NCBI GenBank assembly: GCA_910584965.1
Contig: CAJUDZ010000035.1
Span: 1 to 31,398 of the forward strand
Reading direction: 5' to 3'
DNA length: 31,398 bases
From: an uncultured Lachnospiraceae bacterium
GTDB lineage: Bacteria; Bacillota; Clostridia; Lachnospirales; Lachnospiraceae
Shown: positions 24,271-31,398 of the stretch, piece after piece
Position numbering within the stretch: position 1 is the first letter of the stretch
Layout: every line of letters starts with the position of its first letter
Made by a program: the position numbers and the translations under genes
The notes under the pieces: generated by a model
What the model was told of the DNA's origin: nothing
The model's database searches: none
The model's input: the letters and a program-made list of their open reading frames with translations, nothing else

Positions 24271-24300
24271 GCCGCCCGCCGCCAGGCGGGCGGCGGTTTT
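24271..24300 (+). terminator. Rho-independent terminator of the carbohydrate operon
   Basis: GCCGCCCGCC (24271-24280) and GGCGGGCGGC (24285-24294) pair perfectly over a GCCA loop, followed by GGTTTT. It is 5 bases after the PHP stop codon. Confidence 0.85.
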
Positions 24301-24311
24301 AATGTAAATGA

Positions 24312-25073
24312 TTATTTATTCATTTTATAGGGGGCGTCCGCGGGATAGCCGCCTTTTAATTTCTGCATACCGCGCTGGATGGCGTCTTTGGAATTTTTCC
24401 AGTCGGCGTCTTTGTTGCGGTAGTCGAATTTTTCTACCAGCCAGGAAACGTCTTCGGCGAGTCTTTCCATGTTTGCTTCCATTAATTGAAAGCACATTTC
24501 GAAAAATGCCGCCTTTTCCCTGTCGTTTAAACGGCTTTCCGCCGCTTCGCACAAATCGCCGAAGTGGTGCAGGCAGAAGCCTTTGCTGTTTCTGACTTTT
24601 TCCCGAAATTCTTCGTCTTTCTTATACATTACAAAAAAGGTGTCCATATAGCGCTCATAAGTATCGCGGAAACGATTGCATATGTAGCAGGATTTCTCCT
24701 TTTCCGCGACCCAGAGGCCGATCGGATTGGTGCGTTCGGTCTGTTTTTTCAGCTTATCCATGAGAGACGTTTTGCCCGGTTTATAGCTTCCGAACTGGGC
24801 TTTCATTTCACGGTTCATCTGAACGTAGTGGGTTTTCAGGATCCAGGCATTTCCAAGCGTGTTGCCGTAGTCGAACATTTTCTTGAAATGCGCCCGGCAG
24901 AATCCGGCCTTGTCGGTCGCCTCCCGGACATCGCTTTCCATATAGGAAGAGCCGGAACCGAGCGTGAAGTCCAGCAAATCCTGTTCCACGTTTCTTTCAA
25001 TAAAGCAGAAAGGGCATTCGTCGCCGGCGTTCATGGCGTCGTTGAGCGGAATGGTGTATAATTTTTCTTTCAT
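24312..25073 (-). CDS. DUF6062 family protein with duplicated Cys/His motif
   Basis: A 253-residue cytoplasmic protein of unknown function. It contains two copies of a motif: C20-x2-C23 … C59-x2-H62 (CPFCFIE, GFCRAHF) and C129-x2-C132 … C167-x2-H170 (CYICNRF, GFCLHHF). The near-identical spacing (39 and 38 residues from the first Cys to the third) points to an internal duplication and to two likely metal sites. The rest is helical and charged. ATG 25073 is used because AGGAGG lies about 11 bases upstream; the frame is open 48 codons further back but only through the promoter region. It is convergent with the carbohydrate operon and divergent from the GH31 gene. Confidence 0.85.
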   Translation of the reverse strand: MKEKLYTIPLNDAMNAGDECPFCFIERNVEQDLLDFTLGSGSSYMESDVREATDKAGFCRAHFKKMFDYGNTLGNAWILKTHYVQMNREMKAQFGSYKPGKTSLMDKLKKQTERTNPIGLWVAEKEKSCYICNRFRDTYERYMDTFFVMYKKDEEFREKVRNSKGFCLHHFGDLCEAAESRLNDREKAAFFEMCFQLMEANMERLAEDVSWLVEKFDYRNKDADWKNSKDAIQRGMQKLKGGYPADAPYKMNK

Positions 25074-25129
25074 AATGAGCAGCCTCCTGTTTTCGTCCGA
25101 AGAGCCGGCATTTTCCGGCCATTGCGATA

Positions 25130-25164
25130 ATGTTATTTTAACATATCCGCTTCCGATTCCGCAA
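25130..25164 (-). promoter_or_regulatory. Promoter of the DUF6062 gene with a palindromic operator-like site
   Basis: On the minus strand, TTGCGG (25164-25159), 18 bases and TAAAAT (25140-25135). The -10 lies inside the perfect palindrome ATGTTA-TTT-TAACAT (25130-25144), so a repressor bound there would block it. Confidence 0.55.
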
Positions 25165-25341
25165 GGCCGGATGCCTTTGCGGAATTTTCGGAAAACGGCC
25201 GTCATTTCTGTTGTCAATGCCGGCCTTCCTGTGGTACTCTAAGCATAGGAAAATATCCGGTCCCGGGCGCCCGCCGGAGCGGCCGGACGGGAAGACGATA
25301 CGGAAAAAGACTTGCACGGATTTGCAGAAGGAGAAATGGCT

Positions 25342-27324
25342 ATGGGAAGAATTGTTGTGGAAAAAAACCGGATTCAATTTACGAGAAGGGATGAGCTGAC
25401 CGTTGTGGAGGCTTACGGAAAAGACTGCATCCGCTGCCGCTCCACGCGGAACGGAAAACTCTCGGAGGAAAACTGGACGCTGCTGCCCGCCGGAGAGCAG
25501 GCGGACTGTGTCATCGCGGAAGAAGAAGGAAAGGCGACGCTTACGAACGGCAGAATGGCGGTAACGGTGGAAGCGGGCAACATCTGGTGCGGGGGAATCA
25601 TTACTTATTACCGCGACGGAAAGCAGATTCTGCACACGAAATTCGAGGGGGATTATGTAACCCGGACACAGCATACGGAGGGCGATCATTACCAGACCAA
25701 AATCATTTTTGACGCCAATCCGGGAGAACATTTTTACGGACTCGGACAGGAGCAGGAAGATATATTTGACAGAAAAGGAAGCACCTGCAATCTTTTGCAT
25801 TACAATACGAAATCGGCGGTGCCGGTCGTTTATTCTTCTCTTGGCTACGGATTTTTCTGGAACAATCCGGCGCCGGGACGCTGTGAGACGACGAGAAACC
25901 ATACGATGTGGGTGGCGGACAGCACATATCAGGCGGATTATCTTGTTTATGCGGGAGAGACGCCGGCGGAAGTTCTGCGAAAATACTGCGACCTGACCGG
26001 ATATGCGCCTGCTTTCCCGGAATGGGCGGCGGGTTTCTGGCAGAGCAAGCTGCGGTATGAAAGCCAGGACGAAGTGCTCAAAGTGGCGAGGGAACATCTG
26101 GAAAGGGGGATTCCGCTTTCGGTGATCGTAATCGACTTTTTCCACTGGACGGAGCAGGGAGAGTGGAAATTCGATCCGCAGTACTGGCCTGACCCGGAAG
26201 GAATGTGCAGGGAGCTGAAAGAGATGGGCATCCGGCCGGTGGTGTCGATCTGGCCGACGATCAACCCGAAGAGCGAGAACTGGGAAGAGATGAACGAGCG
26301 GAATCTGCTGGTCCGCACGGAAAACGGACAGTACGGCACTTTTGACTTCTATGGTCAACAGACGTTTATCGACGTAACGCATCCGGAGACCGGGCCGTTT
26401 GTCTGGGATAAGGTAAAAAAGAATTATTACGATAAGGGCATCAAAAATTTCTGGCTGGACGAGGCGGAGCCGGAAGTGCATCCGCAGCAGTATTCCAATC
26501 TGAAGCTGTATGCGGGAAACGGCGCGCAGACTGCCATGCTTTACCCTTATTATTACAGCAAGCTGTTTTATGACGGCCTGAAAAAAGAAGGCGAAGACGA
26601 AATCATTCTGCTGACGAGAGCGGCGTATCCCGGTATCCAGAAGTTCGGCGCGCTTGTATGGAGCGGAGACGTTCCTTCGACCTTTGAAGCGCTCCGCATG
26701 AGCGTTAAAACAGGGCTTTCCATGTCCATGAGCGGCATTCCCTGGTGGAACAGCGATATCGGCGGATTCCATTCCGGAGATATCGAAAGCGATTATTTCA
26801 AAGAGCTGATCGTGCGCTGGATGCAGTTCGGCCTTTTCTGTCCGGTGATGCGGCTGCACGGCTCCAGACTCAGGACAAAGGACCAGGTGCAGAACCATCC
26901 CGGCATTATCGAGCCGAGCGGCGGCGATAATGAGATCTGGAGTTTCGGCGAAGAAAATTACGACATTCTGAAAGAGCTGATTTTGCTGAGGGAAAAGCTC
27001 AGGCCTTACATATGCCATTACATGGAAATCGCTTCCAAAGAAGGAAAACCGCTTATGCGGCCGATGTTTTTTGATTTTTATGACGACGAAGTGTGTTATA
27101 CGCTGGAAGACCAGTATCTGTTCGGAGAAGATATCCTGTTTGCGCCGGTTACGGAACAGGGACAGCGGGAACGCCGGGTATATCTGCCGAAGGGACGCTG
27201 GCAGGATGTGAATACCGGAATCGTATACGACGGACAGAACCGGCTTACCTGTCAGGTTCCGCTTGAGAAGTTTGCCGCTTTTGTAAAAGAGGGCAGTCAG
27301 GCGGCGGAAGTATTCGGCTGGTAA
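25342..27324 (+). CDS. GH31 family glycoside hydrolase (alpha-glucosidase/alpha-xylosidase type)
   Basis: A protein of about 660 residues without a signal peptide, hence cytoplasmic. An N-terminal beta domain (to about 220) precedes the GH31 (beta/alpha)8 barrel: PEWAAGFWQSKLRYESQDEV, VIVIDFFHW, then KNFWLDEAEPE with nucleophile Asp373, then VWSGDVPSTFEAL with acid/base Asp443, and SGIPWWNSDIGGF. A C-terminal beta domain closes it. The motifs fit retaining alpha-glycosidases of the YicI/xylosidase-like group; glucose versus xylose specificity is not decided. Of three candidate starts (TTG 25312, ATG 25336, ATG 25342) the last has AAGGAG at 8 bases. It probably forms an operon with the HAD gene 47 bases downstream. 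A GC-rich antisense open frame covers it but looks spurious. Confidence 0.92.
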   Translation: MGRIVVEKNRIQFTRRDELTVVEAYGKDCIRCRSTRNGKLSEENWTLLPAGEQADCVIAEEEGKATLTNGRMAVTVEAGNIWCGGIITYYRDGKQILHTKFEGDYVTRTQHTEGDHYQTKIIFDANPGEHFYGLGQEQEDIFDRKGSTCNLLHYNTKSAVPVVYSSLGYGFFWNNPAPGRCETTRNHTMWVADSTYQADYLVYAGETPAEVLRKYCDLTGYAPAFPEWAAGFWQSKLRYESQDEVLKVAREHLERGIPLSVIVIDFFHWTEQGEWKFDPQYWPDPEGMCRELKEMGIRPVVSIWPTINPKSENWEEMNERNLLVRTENGQYGTFDFYGQQTFIDVTHPETGPFVWDKVKKNYYDKGIKNFWLDEAEPEVHPQQYSNLKLYAGNGAQTAMLYPYYYSKLFYDGLKKEGEDEIILLTRAAYPGIQKFGALVWSGDVPSTFEALRMSVKTGLSMSMSGIPWWNSDIGGFHSGDIESDYFKELIVRWMQFGLFCPVMRLHGSRLRTKDQVQNHPGIIEPSGGDNEIWSFGEENYDILKELILLREKLRPYICHYMEIASKEGKPLMRPMFFDFYDDEVCYTLEDQYLFGEDILFAPVTEQGQRERRVYLPKGRWQDVNTGIVYDGQNRLTCQVPLEKFAAFVKEGSQAAEVFGW

Positions 27325-27371
27325 GGAATGCGGCCGCACCAAAAAGAACGAAAAAAGAATCGGAGTGTTAT

Positions 27372-28199
27372 ATGAGTTCAGCATCGAAAAAAATTCCTGA
27401 AACCAATCAGGACAAAGAACATATTCTGGAAAAAATCCGCTGTTTCGCGCTGGATATGGACGGCACGATTTATCTTGGCGAAAAGTGGATAGACGGCGCA
27501 AGGGAGTTTCTTGAAAAAATTGAAGAATCAGGCCGCACTTATGTATTTCTGACGAACAATTCTTCCAAAAACGCGGAGGCATATGTGGAAAAACTGCGCC
27601 GGATGGGATGGGAGGCCGGGCCGGAAAAAATCATCACATCTGGACAGGCGACGATCTTCTGTTTGAAGAAAAATTTTGCCGGGAAGAAGGTTTTTCTGCT
27701 CGGCAACGCGCTGCTGCGGGAGGAATTTACGCAGGCGGGCATCGTTTTGGAAGAAGAAACGCCTGATGTGGTCGTCACGGCTTTCGATACTTCGCTGGAT
27801 TACCGTAAAATGTGCAGGGTATGCGATTTTGTCCGGGCGGGTCTGCCTTATCTGGCGACCCATCCGGACTATAACTGCCCGACCGAAACGGGATTCATTC
27901 CCGACGCCGGAGCGATACAGGCATTTATCCATGCGTCGGCGTTCCGCTGGCCGGACCGCATTATCGGAAAACCGCATCGGGACATCATCGACTATCTGAC
28001 CGAACGGGCCGGCGTATCAAAGGAACAGACCGCAATGGTGGGCGACCGCCTGTATACGGATATTGCGGCCGGAATAAAGAACGGTTTAAAGAGCGTTCTC
28101 GTTCTGAGCGGAGAAGCGAACCTTGCGGATGTGCCGGCCTCCGATGTGACGCCGCACCTGATTTTTGAGTCGGTGCGGGAGATGATGCCGTTTCTGTAA
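27372..28199 (+). CDS. HAD-IIA family sugar-phosphate phosphatase (NagD-like)
   Basis: A 275-residue protein. The HAD motifs are present in order: DMDGTIYLG (nucleophile Asp28, Asp30), FLTNNSSK (motif II), IIGKPHRDI (motif III Lys) and MVGDRLYTDI (motif IV). The cap between motifs II and III has the HAD-IIA (NagD/AraL/p-nitrophenyl phosphatase) arrangement. Such enzymes dephosphorylate sugar phosphates or nucleotides in the cytoplasm. GGAG lies 6-7 bases before the ATG. Its position after GH31 suggests a role in sugar metabolism, perhaps detoxifying phosphorylated side products, but this is inference. Confidence 0.92.
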   Translation: MSSASKKIPETNQDKEHILEKIRCFALDMDGTIYLGEKWIDGAREFLEKIEESGRTYVFLTNNSSKNAEAYVEKLRRMGWEAGPEKIITSGQATIFCLKKNFAGKKVFLLGNALLREEFTQAGIVLEEETPDVVVTAFDTSLDYRKMCRVCDFVRAGLPYLATHPDYNCPTETGFIPDAGAIQAFIHASAFRWPDRIIGKPHRDIIDYLTERAGVSKEQTAMVGDRLYTDIAAGIKNGLKSVLVLSGEANLADVPASDVTPHLIFESVREMMPFL

Positions 28200-28200
28200 G

Positions 28201-28338
28201 TTTGGGCCGGCTATCGGTTATTTCTCGGACAACACCCTTTCCGTAACGGACGATAAGACATTCGCAATGTTTACGGAAGGAAAAGCGGCATTCTTAATCG
28301 ACGGTTCCTGGAAAGTGGGCAGCATTTCGGGCTTGTGA
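28201..28338 (+). pseudogene. Internal fragment of a sugar ABC solute-binding protein
   Basis: A 45-codon frame in the gap between the HAD and malQ genes reads FGPAIGYFSDNTLSV, then DDKTFAMFTEGKAAFLIDGS and WKVGSIS before a stop. This is the segment of family 1 solute-binding proteins around the 'F-x-x-GKAAF-x-x-GSW' signature. It lacks a start, signal peptide and both domains. It suggests that a maltose-type transporter gene once stood next to malQ and was deleted. Confidence 0.75.
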
Positions 28339-28365
28339 AAAATGTATTTTACATCGTTTTTGATC

Positions 28366-28394
28366 TTGATACTTTCCGAAGAACATAGTAGAAT
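28366..28394 (+). promoter_or_regulatory. Promoter of malQ
   Basis: TTGATA (28366-28371), 17 bases, TAGAAT (28389-28394): both hexamers match 5 of 6 consensus bases. It lies 66 bases before the malQ ATG. Confidence 0.72.
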
Positions 28395-28460
28395 AATAAA
28401 AAATATTCGGAAATTTTCGTTCGCGGAGGCGGGCAGAAAGAGCAGAGGGGAAAATCAATC

Positions 28461-29939
28461 ATGAGAAAAAGCGGTGTATTATTACCAGTTTCCAGTATTC
28501 CGTCCAAATACGGAATCGGGACCTTTTCCAGGCAGGCGTATGAATTTATCGATATGCTGGCGCAGGCGGGCCAGCGTTACTGGCAGATACTGCCGCTGGG
28601 GCCGACCGGTTACGGCGATTCGCCCTACCAGTCGTTTTCCACTTTTGCCGGAAATCCGTACTATATCGATCTGGAAACGCTGGTCGAAGAGGGGATGCTG
28701 ACCGAAGAAGACTGCGACCGGTATGATTTTGGCGATAACGAAGAATATATCGATTATGAGAAAATTTATTTTTCCCGTTTTAAGGTGCTGAGAACCGCTT
28801 TCGAAAACAGCCGCATCGGACAGGATGAGGAATTTTTGGAATTTGTTCGTGAGAACAGCTACTGGCTGGATGATTATGCCCTTTATATGGCCGTTAAAAA
28901 TTCCTTCGACGGCGTGAGCTTTATCGAATGGGACGAGGACATCAAGCTTCGTAAAAAAGAAGCGATGGACGCTTACCGGGAACAATATAAGGAAGAAATT
29001 GTGTTTTATCAGTTTCAGCAGTTTTTGTTTGCGAAACAGTGGTTTGCATTGAAGGCTTATGCCAATAGAAAGGGAATTCAGATCATCGGGGATATCCCGA
29101 TTTATGTTGCTTTTGACAGTGCGGATACCTGGGCGAATCCGGAACTTTTCCAACTGGATGACGATCTGACGCCGCTTGCGGTTGCGGGCTGCCCGCCGGA
29201 TTCTTTTTCCGCGACAGGCCAGCTTTGGGGAAACCCATTGTATCGCTGGGATTATCATAAAGATACCGATTATGAATGGTGGATGAAACGAATCGCTTAC
29301 TGCTTTACGCTGTATGACGTGGTCAGAATCGACCATTTCAGAGGGTTTGACGAGTATTATTCGATTCCATACGGCGACGAAACAGCGGAATTTGGCCACT
29401 GGGAAAAAGGGCCGGGTTATGATATTTTCCAGACGATGAAATCGAAGCTGGGGAAAAAGGCGGTCATCGCAGAAGATCTTGGTTTCCTGACGGATTCCGT
29501 ATTGGAACTTGTAAAAAAGACCGGCTATCCCGGTATGAAAATTCTGCAGTTTGCTTTTGATTCCAGGGAAGAAAGCGATTATCTGCCGCACAACTATACG
29601 GCCAACAGCGTCGTTTATACGGGGACGCACGATAACGATACCGTGCTTGGCTGGATAGAAGCGCTGGACGAACATGACGGAGAGTTTGCCAGACGGTATA
29701 TGAATATACGCTCCGACAGGGAAATCCAGTGGGAATTTATCCGCGCGGCGATGGCCAGTGTTTCCGATACCTGTATCATTCCGATGCAGGACTATCTTGG
29801 ACTTGGCGCGGAGGCGAGAATCAATGTGCCGTCCACGCTCGGAACGAACTGGAAGTGGCGGATGCTGCCCGGCGCCTTTGACGAAGAACTGGCGCACCGC
29901 ATCAGACGGATGACAAAGTTATACGGAAGGATTTCCTGA
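28461..29939 (+). CDS. malQ: 4-alpha-glucanotransferase (amylomaltase)
   Basis: A 492-residue GH77 enzyme that transfers 1,4-alpha-glucan segments between maltodextrins and releases glucose in the cytoplasm. The family start RKSGVLLPVSSIPSKYGIG and the WQILPLGPTGYGDSPYQSFS segment are diagnostic. The catalytic residues are visible: nucleophile Asp291 in VRIDHFRGF, acid/base Glu338 in AVIAEDLG, and transition-state Asp391 in TGTHDNDT. GIQIIGDIPIYVAFDSADTW is also conserved. AGAGGGG lies about 9 bases upstream. It has its own promoter and is separated from the GH31-HAD pair by a binding-protein relic. It likely feeds on alpha-glucan products along with the GH31 enzyme. Confidence 0.97.
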   Translation: MRKSGVLLPVSSIPSKYGIGTFSRQAYEFIDMLAQAGQRYWQILPLGPTGYGDSPYQSFSTFAGNPYYIDLETLVEEGMLTEEDCDRYDFGDNEEYIDYEKIYFSRFKVLRTAFENSRIGQDEEFLEFVRENSYWLDDYALYMAVKNSFDGVSFIEWDEDIKLRKKEAMDAYREQYKEEIVFYQFQQFLFAKQWFALKAYANRKGIQIIGDIPIYVAFDSADTWANPELFQLDDDLTPLAVAGCPPDSFSATGQLWGNPLYRWDYHKDTDYEWWMKRIAYCFTLYDVVRIDHFRGFDEYYSIPYGDETAEFGHWEKGPGYDIFQTMKSKLGKKAVIAEDLGFLTDSVLELVKKTGYPGMKILQFAFDSREESDYLPHNYTANSVVYTGTHDNDTVLGWIEALDEHDGEFARRYMNIRSDREIQWEFIRAAMASVSDTCIIPMQDYLGLGAEARINVPSTLGTNWKWRMLPGAFDEELAHRIRRMTKLYGRIS

Positions 29940-30106
29940 CAGGCTTGCGGCGCCCTTCGGACAGAGAGGAAAATACGGCATTCGCGGAGTCTCGGCTGCA
30001 GGATGCGGACATCATATAAGAAAATGAGGGATTTTTTCAGGATACAGGATGATTCAGGAGGCGGGAAGCAGTATACTGAGCCGGGCGAATCAGTTCTCCG
30101 GCCTGC

Positions 30107-30168
30107 TGTTACAGCTTTTAAAGCAGATAAATATTGTATAAATGTGTTTTGTGTGATAAGCTGTAACA
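30107..30168 (+). promoter_or_regulatory. Inverted repeat flanking a -10 element before the zinc-ribbon gene
   Basis: TGTTACAGCTT (30107-30117) and AAGCTGTAACA (30158-30168) are perfect 11-bp inverted repeats. Between them lies an AT-rich stretch with TATAAA (30137-30142). It may be a paired operator, or a leader hairpin with a 40-base loop. The rest of 29940-30196 shows nothing else clear. Confidence 0.5.
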
Positions 30169-30196
30169 CAGGGGAGAGAAGGAGTATGTACCTGAT

Positions 30197-30610
30197 ATGG
30201 AAGTTAAAACTTGTAAAAAATGCCGCAGGTTGTTCCATTACCTGACGGGTATTGAACTTTGTTCTGACTGCAAAAACATGCTGGAGGAAAAATTCCAGGA
30301 AGTGAAAGAATACATTGCAGAAAAAGAAAAGGGCGGAATAAGTATCGCCCAGATTTCCAGAGAATGTGAGGTACCCGTATCACAAATCAAAGAATGGCTT
30401 GAGGAAGACCGGCTGGAACTGGCAGAAAGAATATGTGCGGAGCGTGTTTGTGAAAAATGCGGCCAGAGTATTTACGAAGGCAGTTTTTGCTCCCTGTGCA
30501 AGCGGGAGCTGCTGGGACAGGTTGGAAATGCGTTGCGGAAGGAAACGCGGAATATACCTTCTGCCCGATCTTCAGATTCCGGCCAGCGGATGCGTTTTAT
30601 CAGACATTGA
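30197..30610 (+). CDS. Zinc-ribbon / helix-turn-helix protein (YvyF-like)
   Basis: A 137-residue protein. An N-terminal four-Cys ribbon (CKKC at 6-9, CSDC at 22-25) is followed by a helix and an HTH-like stretch (ISIAQISRECEVPVSQIKEW), then a second ribbon (CEKCGQ … CSLC). The layout resembles YvyF/TIGR03826 'flagellar operon' proteins and related Lachnospiraceae proteins, but no flagellar gene is nearby. It probably binds nucleic acid or protein; the function is unknown. The ATG lies 12 bases after AAGGAG, a rather long spacing. A competing ATG at 30186 opens only an 18-codon frame. A terminator lies about 95 bases downstream, in the end of the convergent acetyltransferase gene. Confidence 0.78.
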   Translation: MEVKTCKKCRRLFHYLTGIELCSDCKNMLEEKFQEVKEYIAEKEKGGISIAQISRECEVPVSQIKEWLEEDRLELAERICAERVCEKCGQSIYEGSFCSLCKRELLGQVGNALRKETRNIPSARSSDSGQRMRFIRH

Positions 30611-30700
30611 AAATCCTTTTTCTGCGCATCCCGGAGTTATGAAAGGCCGGAGCAAAAGAGCAGATACAAAAATCATTACAGGAGAGAATGCGGAGCACTC

Positions 30701-31243
30701 TCATAATCGTCGCCGTGAGGCGGCGATTTTTTCATAAAAATGTGACAGCGATTCCTGCTCGTCATATAAATCCTGATAGGACCGGGTGTCGGTGAGGCGG
30801 AACCCGGCCTTTTCCAGCGTTTTACAGGAAGCGGTATTATCCGTTCTGGCCGTGGCCATCAAAAGATCAACCCGGCCGTCTGCAAGAAAATATTCCGAAA
30901 GCGCGTGCAGGGCTTCCGCGGCATATCCTCTGCCCCGAAATTTTGCGCCGATAAAATAGGTGACTCCTGTTTTTTGAAAGTCTTCATAAAAAGAAGTACC
31001 CACGGAACCGACAACCTCTTTGCTTATTTTTTCCTCGATTGCATAGGCCAGATATTCTCTGCAGGGATTGTTTTCCAGATCAAGCTGCATGGCTTCTTTG
31101 ATAAAATCATTCATCCATTTATCACATTCGCTGCAGTCTCCGAAAATTTCGGTGAGACTGCCGTCGGACGCCATTTCAATAAAAGATTTTTCATCGGATG
31201 GCTGGAGACTGCGGACCAGCAGCCGTTGGGTTTCCAGATACAT
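30701..31243 (-). CDS. GNAT family N-acetyltransferase
   Basis: A 180-residue protein of the RimJ/RimL-like GNAT branch, which transfers an acetyl group from acetyl-CoA to an amine. The start MYLETQRLLVRSLQPSDEKS is typical; the acetyl-CoA loop is seen in FIGAKFRGRGYAAEAL, followed by ATARTDNTASCKTLEKAGF, the other conserved block. The substrate is unknown. ATG 31243 is chosen because AGGAGG lies 10 bases upstream and the family motif begins at residue 2; the frame is open 17 codons further up. It has a near-perfect promoter. Its last codons overlap the terminator hairpin of the convergent gene. Confidence 0.9.
   Translation of the reverse strand: MYLETQRLLVRSLQPSDEKSFIEMASDGSLTEIFGDCSECDKWMNDFIKEAMQLDLENNPCREYLAYAIEEKISKEVVGSVGTSFYEDFQKTGVTYFIGAKFRGRGYAAEALHALSEYFLADGRVDLLMATARTDNTASCKTLEKAGFRLTDTRSYQDLYDEQESLSHFYEKIAASRRRL
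30706..30732 (+). terminator. Terminator of the zinc-ribbon gene, embedded in the acetyltransferase 3' end
   Basis: ATCGTCGCC (30706-30714) and GGCGGCGAT (30719-30727) pair over GTGA, followed by six T (30727-30732). It is a strong Rho-independent terminator on the plus strand that lies inside the last codons of the convergent gene. Confidence 0.8.
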
Positions 31244-31297
31244 AGTACATTGTCCTCCTGTACAGGATAGATCATTCTTTGGAAAAATTGCCATTTG

Positions 31298-31326
31298 AGT
31301 ATATCATGCCTGAATAATATTGTCAA
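31298..31326 (-). promoter_or_regulatory. Consensus sigma-A promoter of the acetyltransferase gene
   Basis: On the minus strand, TTGACA (31326-31321), 17 bases, TATACT (31303-31298), about 55 bases before ATG 31243. Confidence 0.82.
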
Positions 31327-31398
31327 TATTGGCTGATACCAGATCACGACAAACGCATGAAGGCGCTCATCCCTTTTGCAGAACAATCAGTATCTTTT

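Noticed and set aside
25138..27582. 814-codon open frame antisense to the GH31 gene
   Set aside because: The GH31 frame has all catalytic motifs; the antisense product is Arg/Pro/His-rich with no family pattern, a typical shadow of codon bias. Similar shadows occur opposite glnS and malQ.
30003..30245. 80-codon frame overlapping the start of the zinc-ribbon gene
   Set aside because: No ribosome site at its start, overlaps the inverted repeat region and reads out of frame through the Cys motifs of the real gene.

Overview
The window looks like a chromosome segment of a gut-type Clostridia, most likely a Lachnospiraceae. The support is indirect: AGGAGG-type ribosome sites throughout, moderate GC (about 50%, visibly lower at the left end), a YesM/YesN-type two-component pair next to a CUT1 sugar ABC transporter that lacks its own ATPase, a glutaminyl-tRNA synthetase, and DUF2225 and DUF6062 proteins. 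No rRNA, tRNA or CRISPR was seen. Family names come from reading the proteins, not from database searches.

Layout. (1) 1-3140 is an AT-rich accessory patch. It holds the 3' part of a PD-(D/E)XK 'transposase'-type nuclease, an intact P-loop ATPase resembling the Sll1717 family, and relics of a YhcG/DUF1016-type nuclease and a YobI-like P-loop NTPase. It looks like a decayed defence or mobile island. (2) 3182-15185 is mostly housekeeping: a DHH phosphoesterase, a sigma factor fused to an anti-sigma-like domain, a MATE exporter, a second and larger DHH/DHHA1 protein, glnS, a DUF2225 protein, a MocR-type regulator, a TetR regulator and a small acidic membrane protein. (3) 15355-24300 is one carbohydrate-uptake locus: promoter, response regulator (split by a frameshift in a run of seven G), YesM-type kinase, lipoprotein binding protein, two permeases, an MFS transporter, a PHP phosphoesterase and a strong terminator. 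(4) 24312-29939 holds a DUF6062 protein on the minus strand, then a GH31 glycosidase, a HAD-IIA phosphatase, a solute-binding-protein relic and malQ. (5) 30107-31326 holds a zinc-ribbon/HTH protein and a GNAT acetyltransferase that converge on a shared terminator.

The most unusual signal is a family of large palindromic intergenic elements: a tandem form at 4231-4585 and a single copy at 14481-14683, in opposite orientations. They share a conserved core of about 120 bp. Their outer arms (38-43 bp) are unrelated in sequence between the two loci, yet each arm is nearly perfectly complementary to its partner, and inner stems also show paired compensatory changes. This points to a structured repeat kept for its fold. 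I cannot name it from memory.

How the genes may work together: the YesM/YesN pair probably senses a carbohydrate and switches on the binding protein and permeases; the MFS carrier and PHP enzyme at the end of that operon suggest a phosphorylated or phosphodiester-linked substrate or product. The downstream GH31 enzyme and MalQ would process alpha-glucoside or xyloside oligosaccharides in the cytoplasm. The substrate assignments are inference.
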